64,000 nucleotides of DNA, taken from NCBI RefSeq assembly GCF_020520425.1, contig NC_079490.1, positions 1,922,001-1,986,000 of the forward strand, read 5' to 3'. The stretch comes from Spinacia oleracea. Its lineage: Eukaryota > Streptophyta > Magnoliopsida > Caryophyllales > Amaranthaceae. Positions 56,701 to 64,000 of this stretch are shown piece after piece. The notes beneath the pieces were generated by a model. The model was not told where the DNA came from, did no database searches, and worked only from the letters and a program-made list of their open reading frames with translations. Numbering within the stretch: the first letter of the stretch is position 1; each line of letters opens with the position of its first letter. The position numbers were made by a program, and so were the translations under genes.

Positions 56701-59448
56701 TCGAAGACGATGAAGCAGTTGACAAAATCTACTGGAATGGCTCGACAACAGGGCGGTTTACTATAAAATCAGCTCTTAAGATCATTAGGGGAGAGCAGGA
56801 TTTAGGTGTAACCAAAGAGTGGAAATATATATGGAGATTGAGAGTTCCACAAAGGTTAAGGTTTTTCTTGTGGTTGGTGCTTCACAACCGGGTTTTAACG
56901 AATGCCAATAGATTTTTGCGTCGTATGACAGACAACCCGCGTTGCCTTGTGTGTGGAGAGGTGGAAGAGAATATAGAGCACATTCTACGGACTTGCCCTA
57001 CGGCCATTTTAGTGTGGAGACAATTCCCGGCATTGAACGACTATGAACTGTTCCATAACACCTTTGATACATGGATTGAGAGAAATGTGCTGAATGATGG
57101 CACTAGGGATGAAGATTGGCCTATTGTTTTTGTCACAACTTTGTGGTGGTTATGGAAGTGGAGAAACCGCAGGGCCTTTGATATAGAAGCTGAAATACCA
57201 GTAGATCAAATTGGGTTCATAATGGCCAGGGTGCACGACATAAAGAGAGCCATGGACTTTCAAGAAGGTGGTGGTGGCAGAACAAGAACTAGAAGTGAAC
57301 TGTGGGTGAAGTGGGAGTATCCTAGGGAGGGATGGGCAAAATTGAATACGGACAGAGCTTCACGGGGAAACCCAGGTGCTGCAGGGGCGGGAGGTATTAT
57401 TCGTGGTGATCAAGGTGAAGTGATGGGCATGTTCGCTGCTAACTGTGGTATATCTACAAGCACAAAAGCTGAGTTCTTAGCAGTTTTACGAGGCTTATCT
57501 TATGCATGGAATAGGGGCTTGAAAAGGATAGTCCTTGAGGTAGACTCCATTGTAGTAGTCCAAAGTCTGCTAGGAGACTTTAAATCTAGCTCTCCAAATT
57601 ATCATATTGTTCGTAGATGTCACGAGATGATTCGAAGACAAGAGTGGAAGGTGGTGGTCCAACATTGCTACCGTGAAGCCAATAGGGCGGCTGATTGGTT
57701 AGCAAACTTTGGAATTGAGCACACCCCCAAACTGTCTATCATGGAGGCGGCCCCGGTGGGTCTTAGAGCCATTTTATTGGAGGAGCTAAGTGGTGTGGCG
57801 TTGCTCCGTAGAGTACCTGCAATTGCAGCATGAAGCTACGGAGTCAACTGGTGGTCTGCTTGTTTTAGTTATATGCTTTCGTCATTTTTATTATGTTAAT
57901 TTCGTCTGTCTTTTTGTTTACTCCTTTAGTTGTAATTTTTGCTCTTAATTAATGGAAGTCCTCCTCTCTTACACCAAAAAAAAAAAAACATAAAATTGGA
58001 AGGAATAATTATTATTTGCGTGGTCACGTGTATATAATAAATATTAACATAAAATTGGAAGGAATAATTATTATTCGAGTGGTCACACTTAAGGTTGACG
58101 TGACATGTGATTTGACCATTGACTAATTCAAGATAAGAAAGACTATTCGAGTATACCTTGAAATTATCGGTACACCTAAAGAACAAATTAGTGTACATTG
58201 ACATTTAAAGTCTTGTGAGTTGTGATTTAACCCACTTATTAAAGGTAGGTACTTAGTGCGAGTAGCTGTTTTCCTAGAGTTTTGTGACATTTAAAGTTCT
58301 CTTTGATACCGATATTTTCAAATATGTAATTTATATACCGCTCGTCATTCTCTTAAAATCTCATTTTTATTTTATTTAAAAAATATCTTGAAAAGTATTG
58401 TTTTTATGATTCACTATAAATCTATAATTATTATTGTTATTATATGCAATTATTACAGAGTATTTTTTATTTATTTAATAAATTTATTTTATCTAAATTG
58501 GTCAAAGTGCACAAATAAAGTACATGAGTTCGTAGCCGTTATTCAGTATTTTCTCATTTAGTTATTTGGAAAAAAGAATTTCTCATTCAGTATTTTCTCA
58601 TTTAGTTTAGGGAACAAAATTGATTGTAGATGCCATATGGCTTTATTTTAATGAAATTTCCAGAGTAAATAGAGATACAAAATACGCAGAGAAAGATTAA
58701 ATAGAGATACAAATAAGCAGATAAAGAGTAAATAGAGATACAAATAAGCAGAGAAATATTAAATAGAGATATAAATAAGCAGAGAAAGAGTAAATAAAGA
58801 TACAAATAAGCAGAGAAAGATTAAATAGAGATGCAAATAAGCAGAGAAAGAGTAAATAGAGATACAAATAAGCAGAGAAAGATCAAATAGAGATGCAAAT
58901 AAGCAGAGAAAGATTAAATTCTCACACAATGTTCTTGTGGTGCTGGTGGGGGTGGGGGTATAGGTTCACCGGGTTCTCTTGTATTAACCCTTAAAATTGG
59001 AACAGTACCGGGCGGGCAACCACCTTCCTTGAGTCCAATGTTCTTAGGTTTTGTTCCAAAATGAACCATGGGTAGTCTCACCTGTACATGTACACAACAA
59101 CACATGAATCAATACTCCGTATAAAGTAGTGCTGGTAAAAATCAACAGAACGTGTGTATGGTACCTTAGAAATATCATTTTTTAATGCAGGATGGTCGAA
59201 GGCTGGTTGCTTGTAAAAATCCTCACAATCATAAACTTGTCCATTTTTAGTCTGTGGTAAAAATGAAAGAAAAATAAAAACATAAATATACCAATGAAAC
59301 CCTAGAATTATAAAAAGGAATTATAAACGACTAATAAAAGAGAAAATACCTTGAGAGTTAGGATTGGTTGTTGAGACAATGATTTTCCAAGAACACCTCC
59401 CAAAAAAATTGATGAAATAATTAGACAAATAATTTGCATTGTTGCCAT
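47774..59448 (-). CDS. Neprosin-domain secreted protein (putative glutamic peptidase)
   Basis: Exons in transcript order: 59350-59448, 59165-59251, 58926-59081, 51266-51424, 50739-50792, 50507-50644, 47774-48142; phase 0 at every junction, 353 aa. Residues 1-21 form a signal peptide. Residues about 30-100 match the neprosin activation peptide (YDCEDFYKQPAFDHP, CPPGTVPI). The rest is the neprosin (DUF239) domain. E163 in SIEAGWM and E274 in QWGGEI are 111 residues apart, close to the 109 between the two catalytic glutamates (E188 and E297) of pitcher-plant neprosin; activity is inference. The paired cysteines INLQC and FNC are present. A TATA box (CCTATAAAAATG) lies about 50 bp upstream, at 59496-59507. 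Introns 3, 4 and 6 hold transposons. Confidence 0.88.
48200..49154. mobile_element. 955-bp element with GGGGTCGTTTGGTTC ends in neprosin intron 6
   Basis: Left GGGGTCGTTTGGTTCAC; right, inverted, GGGAGCGTTTGATTCGGGG. TAA at both edges (48197-48199 and 49155-49157) fits PIF/Harbinger-type 3-bp targets. Interior TGGTGGT-rich on one half and TTCCTCC-rich on the other. No transposase frame. Confidence 0.75.
49384..49903. mobile_element. hAT MITE with CAGTGGCGGAT ends in neprosin intron 6
   Basis: Left CAGTGGCGGATGTACAG; right GGATACGCCACTG. Perfect 8-bp duplications CATGTATC at 49376-49383 and 49904-49911. Subterminal GGGTAGACAC / GTGTCTACCC are also inverted. A classical hAT-type layout. Confidence 0.92.
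50160..50240 (+). repeat. tRNA-like SINE head candidate in neprosin intron 6
   Basis: TGGCATAGTAGTTAACA resembles an A box, and GTGTTCGAATCTCCC a B box, 40 bp apart, as in tRNA-derived SINE heads. No clear tail or target duplication was found. Confidence 0.35.
50897..51201. mobile_element. hAT-like element, family I, in neprosin intron 4
   Basis: Ends TAGACCTGATCAACATGA and TTAATCAGGTCTA. Flanks AAATAACT and GTATAACT agree at six of eight positions. Interior more AT-rich than its relatives. Confidence 0.8.
51470..51605. repeat. 68-bp tandem units around the LINE insertion site
   Basis: ATTAACATAAAATTGGAAGG with TGGTCACRTGTATATAAT recurs two to three times before the LINE and twice after it (57987-58090). 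The LINE therefore landed inside an existing small array in neprosin intron 3. Confidence 0.8.
51659..53641 (+). CDS. LINE ORF1, DUF4283 and zinc-knuckle protein
   Basis: 660 aa. Residues about 108-200 fit the DUF4283 domain of plant LINE/retroelement Gag-like proteins (WKHSLIIKLFDKRLSYAVL, VRFTSMADYDFVMTQGPWMI). A CCHC knuckle, CFKCGHLGHKDSEC, lies at about residues 284-297. The C-terminal half is Asn/Glu-rich and low in structure. ORF1 proteins bind the LINE RNA. The first ATG at 51659 is preferred over an upstream in-frame TTG. Confidence 0.88.
   Translation: MEKTLSTEESDLVQRSSKKVKRKAVVQHGQEAMAEMVQSMETDAGAEDTHPLMETREQQIRSYSSATKGHLGHRGVTQVIDDEDLASDDDLQDGEEDEEGCPVILLSKEEKRRLRLPWKHSLIIKLFDKRLSYAVLIRRLKLMWSLKGEIALTDVGCAYYVVRFTSMADYDFVMTQGPWMIGDSYLTIRKWVPNFVPDEEPIKTLTAWVRIPNLSVEYFDRIFLHRIGEKIGRVVRIDKNTESMDRGQYIRFCIEVDLSKPLLSKFRLNGRVWRIQYEGLRQICFKCGHLGHKDSECPKFKHTRTDEHAEGQCNALPVLETQGPKVLRPEEQDQYGTWMLVQKLPRKTLAKAKGVQTKQADPKASEQNRSTPKVGVGNQRYRARNQEQNHNNIDLVKSGSIFAALNQVTEDNNSNGNNMETEEDFEFERNIIKETIVDQCQYMEEEIIREENISLGSKSINDKQNNESGDNLEYIPTVDLDADSNCSAKDKESSINWKLDIHSEQDPSVIGLENPTLPLQENNIPRLPLNLSRERKVNLIKANVTVTSEGKENVVEKNFELAKPPDGEHRTNQVGYDGTMDNSDNIGDSSPSSLLKIHRLHHRRTFDGLNAPNSAQGGTSDRFVPPPSPQPTGFDGNSSTPNGVSSPYARPSIRIHGHSA
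53682..57833 (+). CDS. LINE ORF2, endonuclease-reverse transcriptase-RNase H
   Basis: About 1383 aa from the ATG at 53682, the first after the ORF1 stop. The open frame extends back to 53388 and overlaps ORF1, so an earlier start is possible. Apurinic-type endonuclease at residues about 4-245 (WNVQGAG, LVETHI, GGDFND, KSDHCPI). Reverse transcriptase about 440-780 with GIRQGDPLSP and FADD (about 692-695). zf-RVT domain with CLVCGEVEENIEHILRTC near residue 1088. RNase H about 1215-1350 with NTDRAS, KAEFLAV, LEVDS and AADWLANF, so all four acidic catalytic positions are present. Intact throughout, hence potentially functional. Confidence 0.93.
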   Translation: MFNMSIKIMIWNVQGAGSQAFLTMIRDLIRINKPTILALVETHISGETAQKVCDRIGFSGQFRVDAQGFRGGIWLFWKKELITVNVLDSHTQHITVEISKVGEAPWIFSAIYASPDSSLKRELWEALEEAKRRFSGPWILGGDFNDTTTMEEIIGVGGAEMQRRCRKFSNWVESNELIDLNFSGPNHTWSRGDTEDTYKAARLDRFLCNDEWRVQFENATVRHLPKCKSDHCPIIVSSGGFAPVPASIKPFRFQAAWLSHAKFDEFVTTNWDKSAPIIPFQTEFASKFNKWNREIFHNIFRKKSELWARIEGVQKRLSIKWERKLIKLEAKLRRELDEVLQEEEMIWFQKSRLEAIKDGDRNTKFFHLATVIRRHRNKVDMLQDKNGAWVTDPSLLKGMVVQYWNDLFKEENPDYNTSNFTTGDFPSMSTDEMELVNRPYAACEVVRAIKSMQAFKAPGPDGFQPLFYQRYWDVVHNNVTKLVIDVVEGKEFPSDFNKAFLVLIPKVDCPQNVTQFRPIGLCNIVYKAATKVIVNRLKPVLPSLISPTQCSFVPRRQITDNIIIVQEMLHTMRKKQGAVGYMALKIDFEKAYDRLRWSFIRNSLIELRLPINMVDVIMKCISSTTLQVLWNGETTESFTPSRGIRQGDPLSPYIYVICMERLTHLIDRAVQVGTWKAVRASRHGPQLSNLAFADDLILFGEASLDQAKIITACLDQFCDMSGSKVSIAKSKVYFSRNTNEECRQGICSELQMEETSDLGTYLGVPTINGRTSKREYQFLVDKINNKLAGWKTKTLSLAGRATLVQASLSSTPYYTMQTTKLPRTTCDDIDRISRRFLWGGSEEQRKVHLVAWDTVTKDKENGGLGIRSMRQANAAFLSKLGWRILSEPDSLWSKVVRSKYCDGKCSVDMFKHKPGASNAWRGIVDNVDVLRQGVSLAVGNGKSTLFWFDRWASKHPLIEVATEIPPVDIQEMKVQDFWDPNTGWKWERYADYLPPSMLQTIDSFELIEDDEAVDKIYWNGSTTGRFTIKSALKIIRGEQDLGVTKEWKYIWRLRVPQRLRFFLWLVLHNRVLTNANRFLRRMTDNPRCLVCGEVEENIEHILRTCPTAILVWRQFPALNDYELFHNTFDTWIERNVLNDGTRDEDWPIVFVTTLWWLWKWRNRRAFDIEAEIPVDQIGFIMARVHDIKRAMDFQEGGGGRTRTRSELWVKWEYPREGWAKLNTDRASRGNPGAAGAGGIIRGDQGEVMGMFAANCGISTSTKAEFLAVLRGLSYAWNRGLKRIVLEVDSIVVVQSLLGDFKSSSPNYHIVRRCHEMIRRQEWKVVVQHCYREANRAADWLANFGIEHTPKLSIMEAAPVGLRAILLEELSGVALLRRVPAIAA
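58100..58660. other. Rest of neprosin intron 3, no further feature
   Basis: AT-rich, with a duplicated TATTTTCTCATTTAGTT (about 58548 and 58589). No exon seen. Confidence 0.5.
58663..58918. repeat. 31-bp minisatellite at the 5' end of neprosin intron 3
   Basis: About eight units of AAATAGAGATACAAATAAGCAGAGAAAGAGT type, alternating GAGTAAATAGAGAT and GATTAAATAGAGAT. It ends seven bases from the exon 3 donor (GT at 58924-58925 on the minus strand). Confidence 0.93.
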
Positions 59449-59495
59449 GATATTGTAACTTTGTAAATTTGTGAGGTGTGTCATCTTCTAGGTTC

Positions 59496-59507
59496 ATTTT
59501 TATAGGG
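59496..59507 (-). promoter_or_regulatory. TATA box of the neprosin gene
   Basis: Minus-strand CCTATAAAAATG about 50 bp upstream of the start codon, implying a very short 5' UTR. Confidence 0.6.
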
Positions 59508-59694
59508 AAAAAGATCCCCAGAAATTAATAGAAAATCAATTTACTAATGAAACAAATATTTTATTACCTAATTAGGAGAAATAGTATCAAATCATACCAT
59601 AATTTGGAAGATAATATCATAAACAAATATGTTATAATAAATTCAAACTGTAAAATGATGTTGCCATCCAACTCCTTTGGTTTTGGATCCTCTA

Positions 59695-59914
59695 GAGTTC
59701 TAAAATAACTCTACAAGGTAGAGTTTGTGCAATATCAACCATTGAATGAAAAATCAATGGCTCATATGTTATCTTTCCAAAATCCTTTCAATTTTTTCTC
59801 ATCAATATTCACCCAAATATTTTCACTTCCCAATAATGTGAGCCATTGATTTTAAAACGTACGGTTTAGATACAACTCTATCTTGTAGAGTTTTATTAAA
59901 ACTCTAGAGGATCC
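59695..59914. mobile_element. MITE with GGATCCTCTAGAGTT ends upstream of the neprosin gene
   Basis: Left GGATCCTCTAGAGTTCTAAA; right, inverted, GGATCCTCTAGAGTTTTAAT. Subterminal AACTCTACAAGGTAGAGTT and inner AATCAATGGCTCA / TGAGCCATTGATT are inverted as well, so the whole 220 bp can fold back. Confidence 0.82.
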
Positions 59915-60052
59915 GAACTCAACTACTTTCAGGTTATAAACTTACAAGTTACACATGACCGCCCGTTTTTCCTAAAAAAAAAACTTACAAGTTACAACTG
60001 TTTCCTGCAAATAATGAGAATTTTTGGGCGTGTAATATTGATACCTATAGGC

Positions 60053-60740
60053 TAGAGTTGTCAAAACACGTCTGGGTCGGGTCATCTCAGGTCTTGGTCA
60101 TGAACTGGTCGGGTCGGGTCGGGTCGGGTCGAGTCGAGTCGAGTCACTTTATTAATCAGGTGTTGGTCGGGTTTGGACGGGTTGGTTTACGGTCAGGTCA
60201 TGTCGGATTTTTCTCATTTCGGGTACAAGTCGAGTTCGGGTCGAGTCATGTTCGGGTCGGGTTCGATTTCGGGTTTGGGTTTTATACAGTCGGGTTCGTA
60301 GCAGTTAATCTCGAGTTTTGGGTCAAGTTCGAAACGGATAATTTTCGGGTCGGTTAAAATGTGGACCGTGTTTACTCTCAGACAAAGGTTAAGACTGATT
60401 TAGTCATCTCAAATATTCAAGCATAAAATATTTACTCCACAAGTCGAGTCACTAACAGTTTATGTGGTAAAAGTCAGGTTAAAGTCGTATTGTCGGGTCG
60501 GGTATCGGATTCAGATCATTATTCAGTCGGGTCAGTTCCGTTATCGGTTATCTTACGGTCGAGTTTCGAGTTCGGGTTTAAGTCATACAAAATCGGGTTA
60601 AAATCAGTTACCGGTTTTTTCAGGTCGAGCACAGGTCGGGTTTCGGGTTACCTGTTTACTAGAATTATGGGTCATGGTCGGTTACGGGTTCGGTCGGTTC
60701 AGGTCGGGTTTTCGGGTCGGGTCAATTTTTGACAGCTCTA
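60053..60740. mobile_element. hAT-like element, family III, complete copy
   Basis: Ends TAGAGTTGTCAAAAC and, inverted, TAGAGCTGTCAAAAATTG. Flanks CTATAGGC (60045-60052) and CTACAGGC (60741-60748) are an 8-bp duplication with one change. 688 bp of CGGGTCGGGT, CGAGTC and CGGGTTT words with no coding content. Confidence 0.85.
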
Positions 60741-60771
60741 CTACAGGCTACAGTATTGAACTGCAAAATTA

Positions 60772-60839
60772 TACTACCTCTGTTTCTTAAAGTTTTTTAC
60801 ATTTACTATTTGCACGGACTCCAATGCACTATTTAACTA

Positions 60840-60938
<99 letters not shown>

Positions 60939-61121
60939 AAATTCGTATGTGAAAAAAATAAAATAAAAAGTTGATATTCTGAAAATACATACCGAGACTA
61001 ATCTAACAAGATCTTACATATAACGTTTTGATGTATATAATAATGAGAATTTACGGTCATAGTTTTCTTACTTTTGACATATTTTTCAAAACATAAATAA
61101 CTTTCAGAAACGGATGTAGTA
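60772..61121. mobile_element. MITE (CTACCTCCGTTTC family) containing an expanded AT tract
   Basis: Third copy of the 29812/30479 family, bounded by TA. The short TAATATAT of its relatives is here a run of about 47 AT units (60843-60936). Confidence 0.9.
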
Positions 61122-62259
61122 TGATTTATTTACCAAATGTATCAATTTGTATAAAAATATACTTCGAGGCGCAGTGCATTAAACATTTGCATATAGCATT
61201 ATAGAATTTATAGCCAAATTAGTACGTTTTATGGTGTAGTACGATTGTAGGTGTCTATTGTACTTACTCCGTTCTAGAATACCTACAACACTTGTTTTTT
61301 CGCTCGTTCCTGAATAATTGTAACATTTCTATTTTTTGGGAGGGATCATATTTTATTTTATTTTTTGTTAAGTAAAAAAAATATATTAACCAAAAAAGCG
61401 AATATGGTCCCTCTGATATTACCCCTCCTCTAATGGTCCCACTGATATTTAGTAAGTTGTGGAGCAGTAACCGTAAAAAAAACAATCTTACACCAACAAT
61501 AAGTATGGACCTCACTGTCCTTGTAAAACAATAAAATTAACCCTAGTTGTAATACCCTAATAATTCCTTGCTTTTTATACAATATTTTCCCACTTAAAAC
61601 AAATGAATTACCAAGATATTACCGCCACCGTGATAACGGTTAAGGCTATTTACCAGAATTACGCAGCGGAAATAACTAACTTTCAAAACACATTAAATAT
61701 ATAGTTAATGATTATTAAACAACTTGGAACCATTAAGGCCAAAACCAAAGTATTAAATAGTTTAAAATAATGATAGTAGTCATGACTAGAAATAAAAATA
61801 GAGTTTATAAATACGGAAGATGAAATAGTCTCTCAACACTATTCCCATGATAACTTCTCCCGCAAATTATCTCTACGAACCTGCTTATTGAAATCTACTC
61901 TCTAGCAATGCAAGTGCAATGATGGATCATCATAGGGCCATTAAGGAAAAGGCCATGACCGGAAGACATGAAGCACGAAGTCAGCAAAGTTGAGTACGAA
62001 CAAGCTAGAACAACATCCTAGTCTAACATGCTTCACTCGACAATGTAATAATCGATATGCAAAAGCCATTTAATTAAACAATTAATCATGGAGACAGACT
62101 CGATACTTGACACGACTCTTAACTCGCAGATTAATAAGAATTAGCTTCGAACGGGTAATACACAAAACCACTTGAGGGAATCACAAGACCACCGAGGGAA
62201 ACTGAGAGTGTTGGGAGCCCACCAAGCACCAAATAATTAAAGTTGGGCTTTCTACCGAC
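61122..62259 (+). other. Repetitive DNA, possibly the 5' part of another LTR element
   Basis: No gene. A TGTAATACCCTAATAATTCC start near 61548 resembles a plant gypsy-type LTR beginning. The TTACTCCGTTCTAGAATACC at 61265 looks like a lone MITE end. The sequence resumes after the solo LTR at 63718, which suggests an older repeat was the insertion target. Confidence 0.35.
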
Positions 62260-62264
62260 AGTCG

Positions 62265-63712
62265 TGAAGGAAATAATGCCCTTGGTCCAAGTATGCATTC
62301 AATGCTACTTCTAATAAATGCGGTTCAATATTAATTAATTATACAAGTTAATAATTCAGTGAGATCAAGTGAGTTGTATGCCTAGCTAGAGGCCGCTTCA
62401 GTTCAAGTGAAATTAATAATATTAATCCACATCTTACTCTTGACTGAACCCGTAGGGTCACACAAATAGTACGTGAACGGATCAAGTACTTAAGTGAATT
62501 AAATACTCCATTTATGGATATTCGGAATCGACGGATCTCGGTTCCAGTGGGAGCTGAAATCGTCAAAAGGCAAATTATGAGTACTCCGTAAACGATGATA
62601 TTGCCATAAACGGAAATATTGATCGTATGGGAAATATAAATATTATCCAAGTCGTAGATGTTGTCGGAAACGAAAACATGGTATGTATCGGAAAATATTA
62701 TTGGAAATGGAAATATTGCCGGAATCGGAAATATTGCCGGGAACGGAAATATTGTCGGAATCGGAAATATTATCGGAATCGGAAAATAATTCCGAAATCG
62801 GAAATATTAAATATTTGTTCGAAACGGAAAATAATTTCGTAATCAGAAATATTAAATATTGTTCGAATCGGAAATGAATTCCGGAATCGGAAAATTAAAC
62901 GGAAGCGCGTCGTACGAAATAAACATCGGACGAGCTTGCTAGACGCAAGGCCCAGCACGAATCCAGGCCTGCGCCTAGCAAAGCCCGCGCGCAGCAAGGC
63001 AAGCAAGCAGCCCGCCAAGCACCGCAAGGCCCAGCCAAGCAACACGCAAGGCCAGGCCCAACGAGGCTAGCAGGCTGGCACGCCCAAGCGTGACCTGCAG
63101 CGCTGCTGGGCCGAGCTCTCCGCGCACGCGCGCCCATCGCCCTTCGTGGGCTGTGCGGGTGTGTGCGTTGAGTTCGTGCATGCATCGAATCCTTAAGCGT
63201 TTAGGATTAGTTCGATTAAAGATTATTTTCCTAAAACTACTAGAGTTAGTTGTTGAATTAAACACTAACTTAATAGATTTAATTAGTATCTAATTCTAAT
63301 AAGATTAGGTTAATTAAATCCTAGTAGGTTTCTAGTTCCGATAATCCTACCCTATAAATAGGTGATGGCAATCACAATTTATAATACATCAAAAAGTATT
63401 CATATAGTTTTAAGTTAAAAACTAAAGTTAATAATTTGCCACAAATTATAATCGAATAAACATAAAACCTTAGGCTAAATTCTAGTTAATTGAATCTAAG
63501 GCGGATCCGAACGTGTTGTGGACTATCTACGGAGGACTACACTTGGAGTCCTAAACTTGTTCTTGTTCGGTTCGGGAGAAGCTAGGGAGGGCACACTACA
63601 AATGTATGCATCCTAAATTATGCTAATTGTTATGTGGCAATTAATTTGGATTCCCGGCTTTATGGTTTTTCCGCATGAAATATATATGTTTTATATTTGT
63701 CATAACCTAACA
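62265..63712 (+). mobile_element. Solo LTR of an LTR retrotransposon
   Basis: Begins TGAAGGAAATAATGCCC, ends ATAACCTAACA (TG...CA), and is flanked by a perfect 5-bp duplication AGTCG (62260-62264 and 63713-63717). 1448 bp. Contains a series of CGGAAATATT/CGGAATCGG words (62690-62890), a GC-rich stretch at about 62920-63160, and a TATA box (CCTATAAATAGG) at about 63351-63362. No primer-binding site or internal region follows, so this is an LTR left by recombination. Confidence 0.82.
63351..63362 (+). promoter_or_regulatory. TATA box of the solo LTR
   Basis: CCTATAAATAGG in the downstream half of the LTR, the expected place for the U3/R promoter of an LTR retrotransposon. Confidence 0.6.
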
Positions 63713-63717
63713 AGTCG

Positions 63718-64000
63718 GACCATACCGACAGAATTCCTGCGCATTTATAAGCGATAACCAAAAGAATGAAACAACGTCTTGTATCATTCAAGGAGTACGA
63801 GTTCTCTGACACGACTCCCCCCATTGTTCATACTCAAGGTGTATACGTTCAAAGAGTTTTGAAGCTCATTCGAGTACTTTACGTTATTTAGTATGTTATG
63901 TTCAAGCGACTCAAGACTCAACACAACACATAACATGCCAACAATTAACAAATCAATCAATGACACTTCATTTTAATCCTTTAGGATTTGTGATCAAACA
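63718..64000. other. Flank of the solo LTR, repetitive, runs off the window
   Basis: No open frame of note; continues the target sequence seen before 62260. Confidence 0.4.

Larger units (their letters stand above)
51606..57986 (+). mobile_element. Full-length L1-type LINE with RNase H domain, antisense in neprosin intron 3
   Basis: 6.4 kb, two long open frames, a short 5' leader (about 53 bp) and a 12-A tail. Flanks AACATAAAATTGG at 51593-51605 and 57987-57999 form a 13-bp duplication, though the local tandem units contain the same words. No frameshift or stop in either frame, which suggests a young copy. Confidence 0.92.

Noticed and set aside
58602..58805. Hydrophobic Leu/Tyr/Ser repeat frame resembling a membrane protein
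   Set aside because: Translation of the 31-bp minisatellite in neprosin intron 3.
60058..60732. Gly/Val/Arg-rich frames
   Set aside because: Inside the family III element; CGGGTC word repeats.
62895..63265. Ala/Arg-rich frames in the GC-rich stretch
   Set aside because: Located within the solo LTR; GC-biased sequence opens frames by chance.

Overview
This is a plant nuclear window: intron-rich genes with GT-AG splicing, chloroplast transit peptides, and long AT-rich intergenic DNA packed with small transposons. Gene content and repeat style suggest a eudicot, and the terminal repeat sequences look like those of the Amaranthaceae (spinach/beet group). That placement is inference from pattern memory, not a search. 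No tRNA, rRNA, CRISPR array or prokaryotic operon was seen.

Layout. (1) 1.7-6.8 kb, + strand: nine-exon gene for chloroplast ferredoxin-dependent sulfite reductase (688 aa when spliced). (2) 9.35-9.65 kb, - strand: intronless gene for the nuclear-encoded photosystem II 5 kDa protein PsbTn. (3) 10.5-23.5 kb: two diverged tandem copies of a locus encoding an unrecognised protein on the - strand (A about 10.5-17.8 kb, frameshifted; B about 18.2-23.2 kb, with an open 171-codon frame). A possible small upstream gene or leader sits at 24.0 kb. (4) 24.2-36.2 kb: no convincing gene, but many datable transposon insertions, nested MITEs, a retroposon and minisatellites. (5) 36.36-42.71 kb, + strand: five-exon gene for a plant coiled-coil protein (521 aa). 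(6) 42.7-47.7 kb: convergent intergenic region holding broken copies of the last exons of both flanking genes and a block-duplicated 145-bp array. (7) 47.77-59.45 kb, - strand: seven-exon neprosin-domain secreted protease-like gene (353 aa). Its intron 3 carries an apparently intact 6.4-kb LINE in antisense orientation. (8) 60-64 kb: transposons including a solo LTR with a 5-bp target duplication.

The host genes are unrelated housekeeping, photosynthesis or secretory genes and do not form a pathway. The notable biology is in genome dynamics. Intron 2 of the sulfite reductase gene looks like a recent intron gain: a copy of intron 1 lies between two 25-bp copies of exon sequence that supply the splice sites. 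A second theme is a set of at least ten non-autonomous elements from several terminal-repeat families. Most start TA and end TA and have 8-bp target duplications (hAT-like), and all have interiors made of degenerate short GC-rich words. A third theme is tandem amplification at or beside exon 5' splice sites in two genes.
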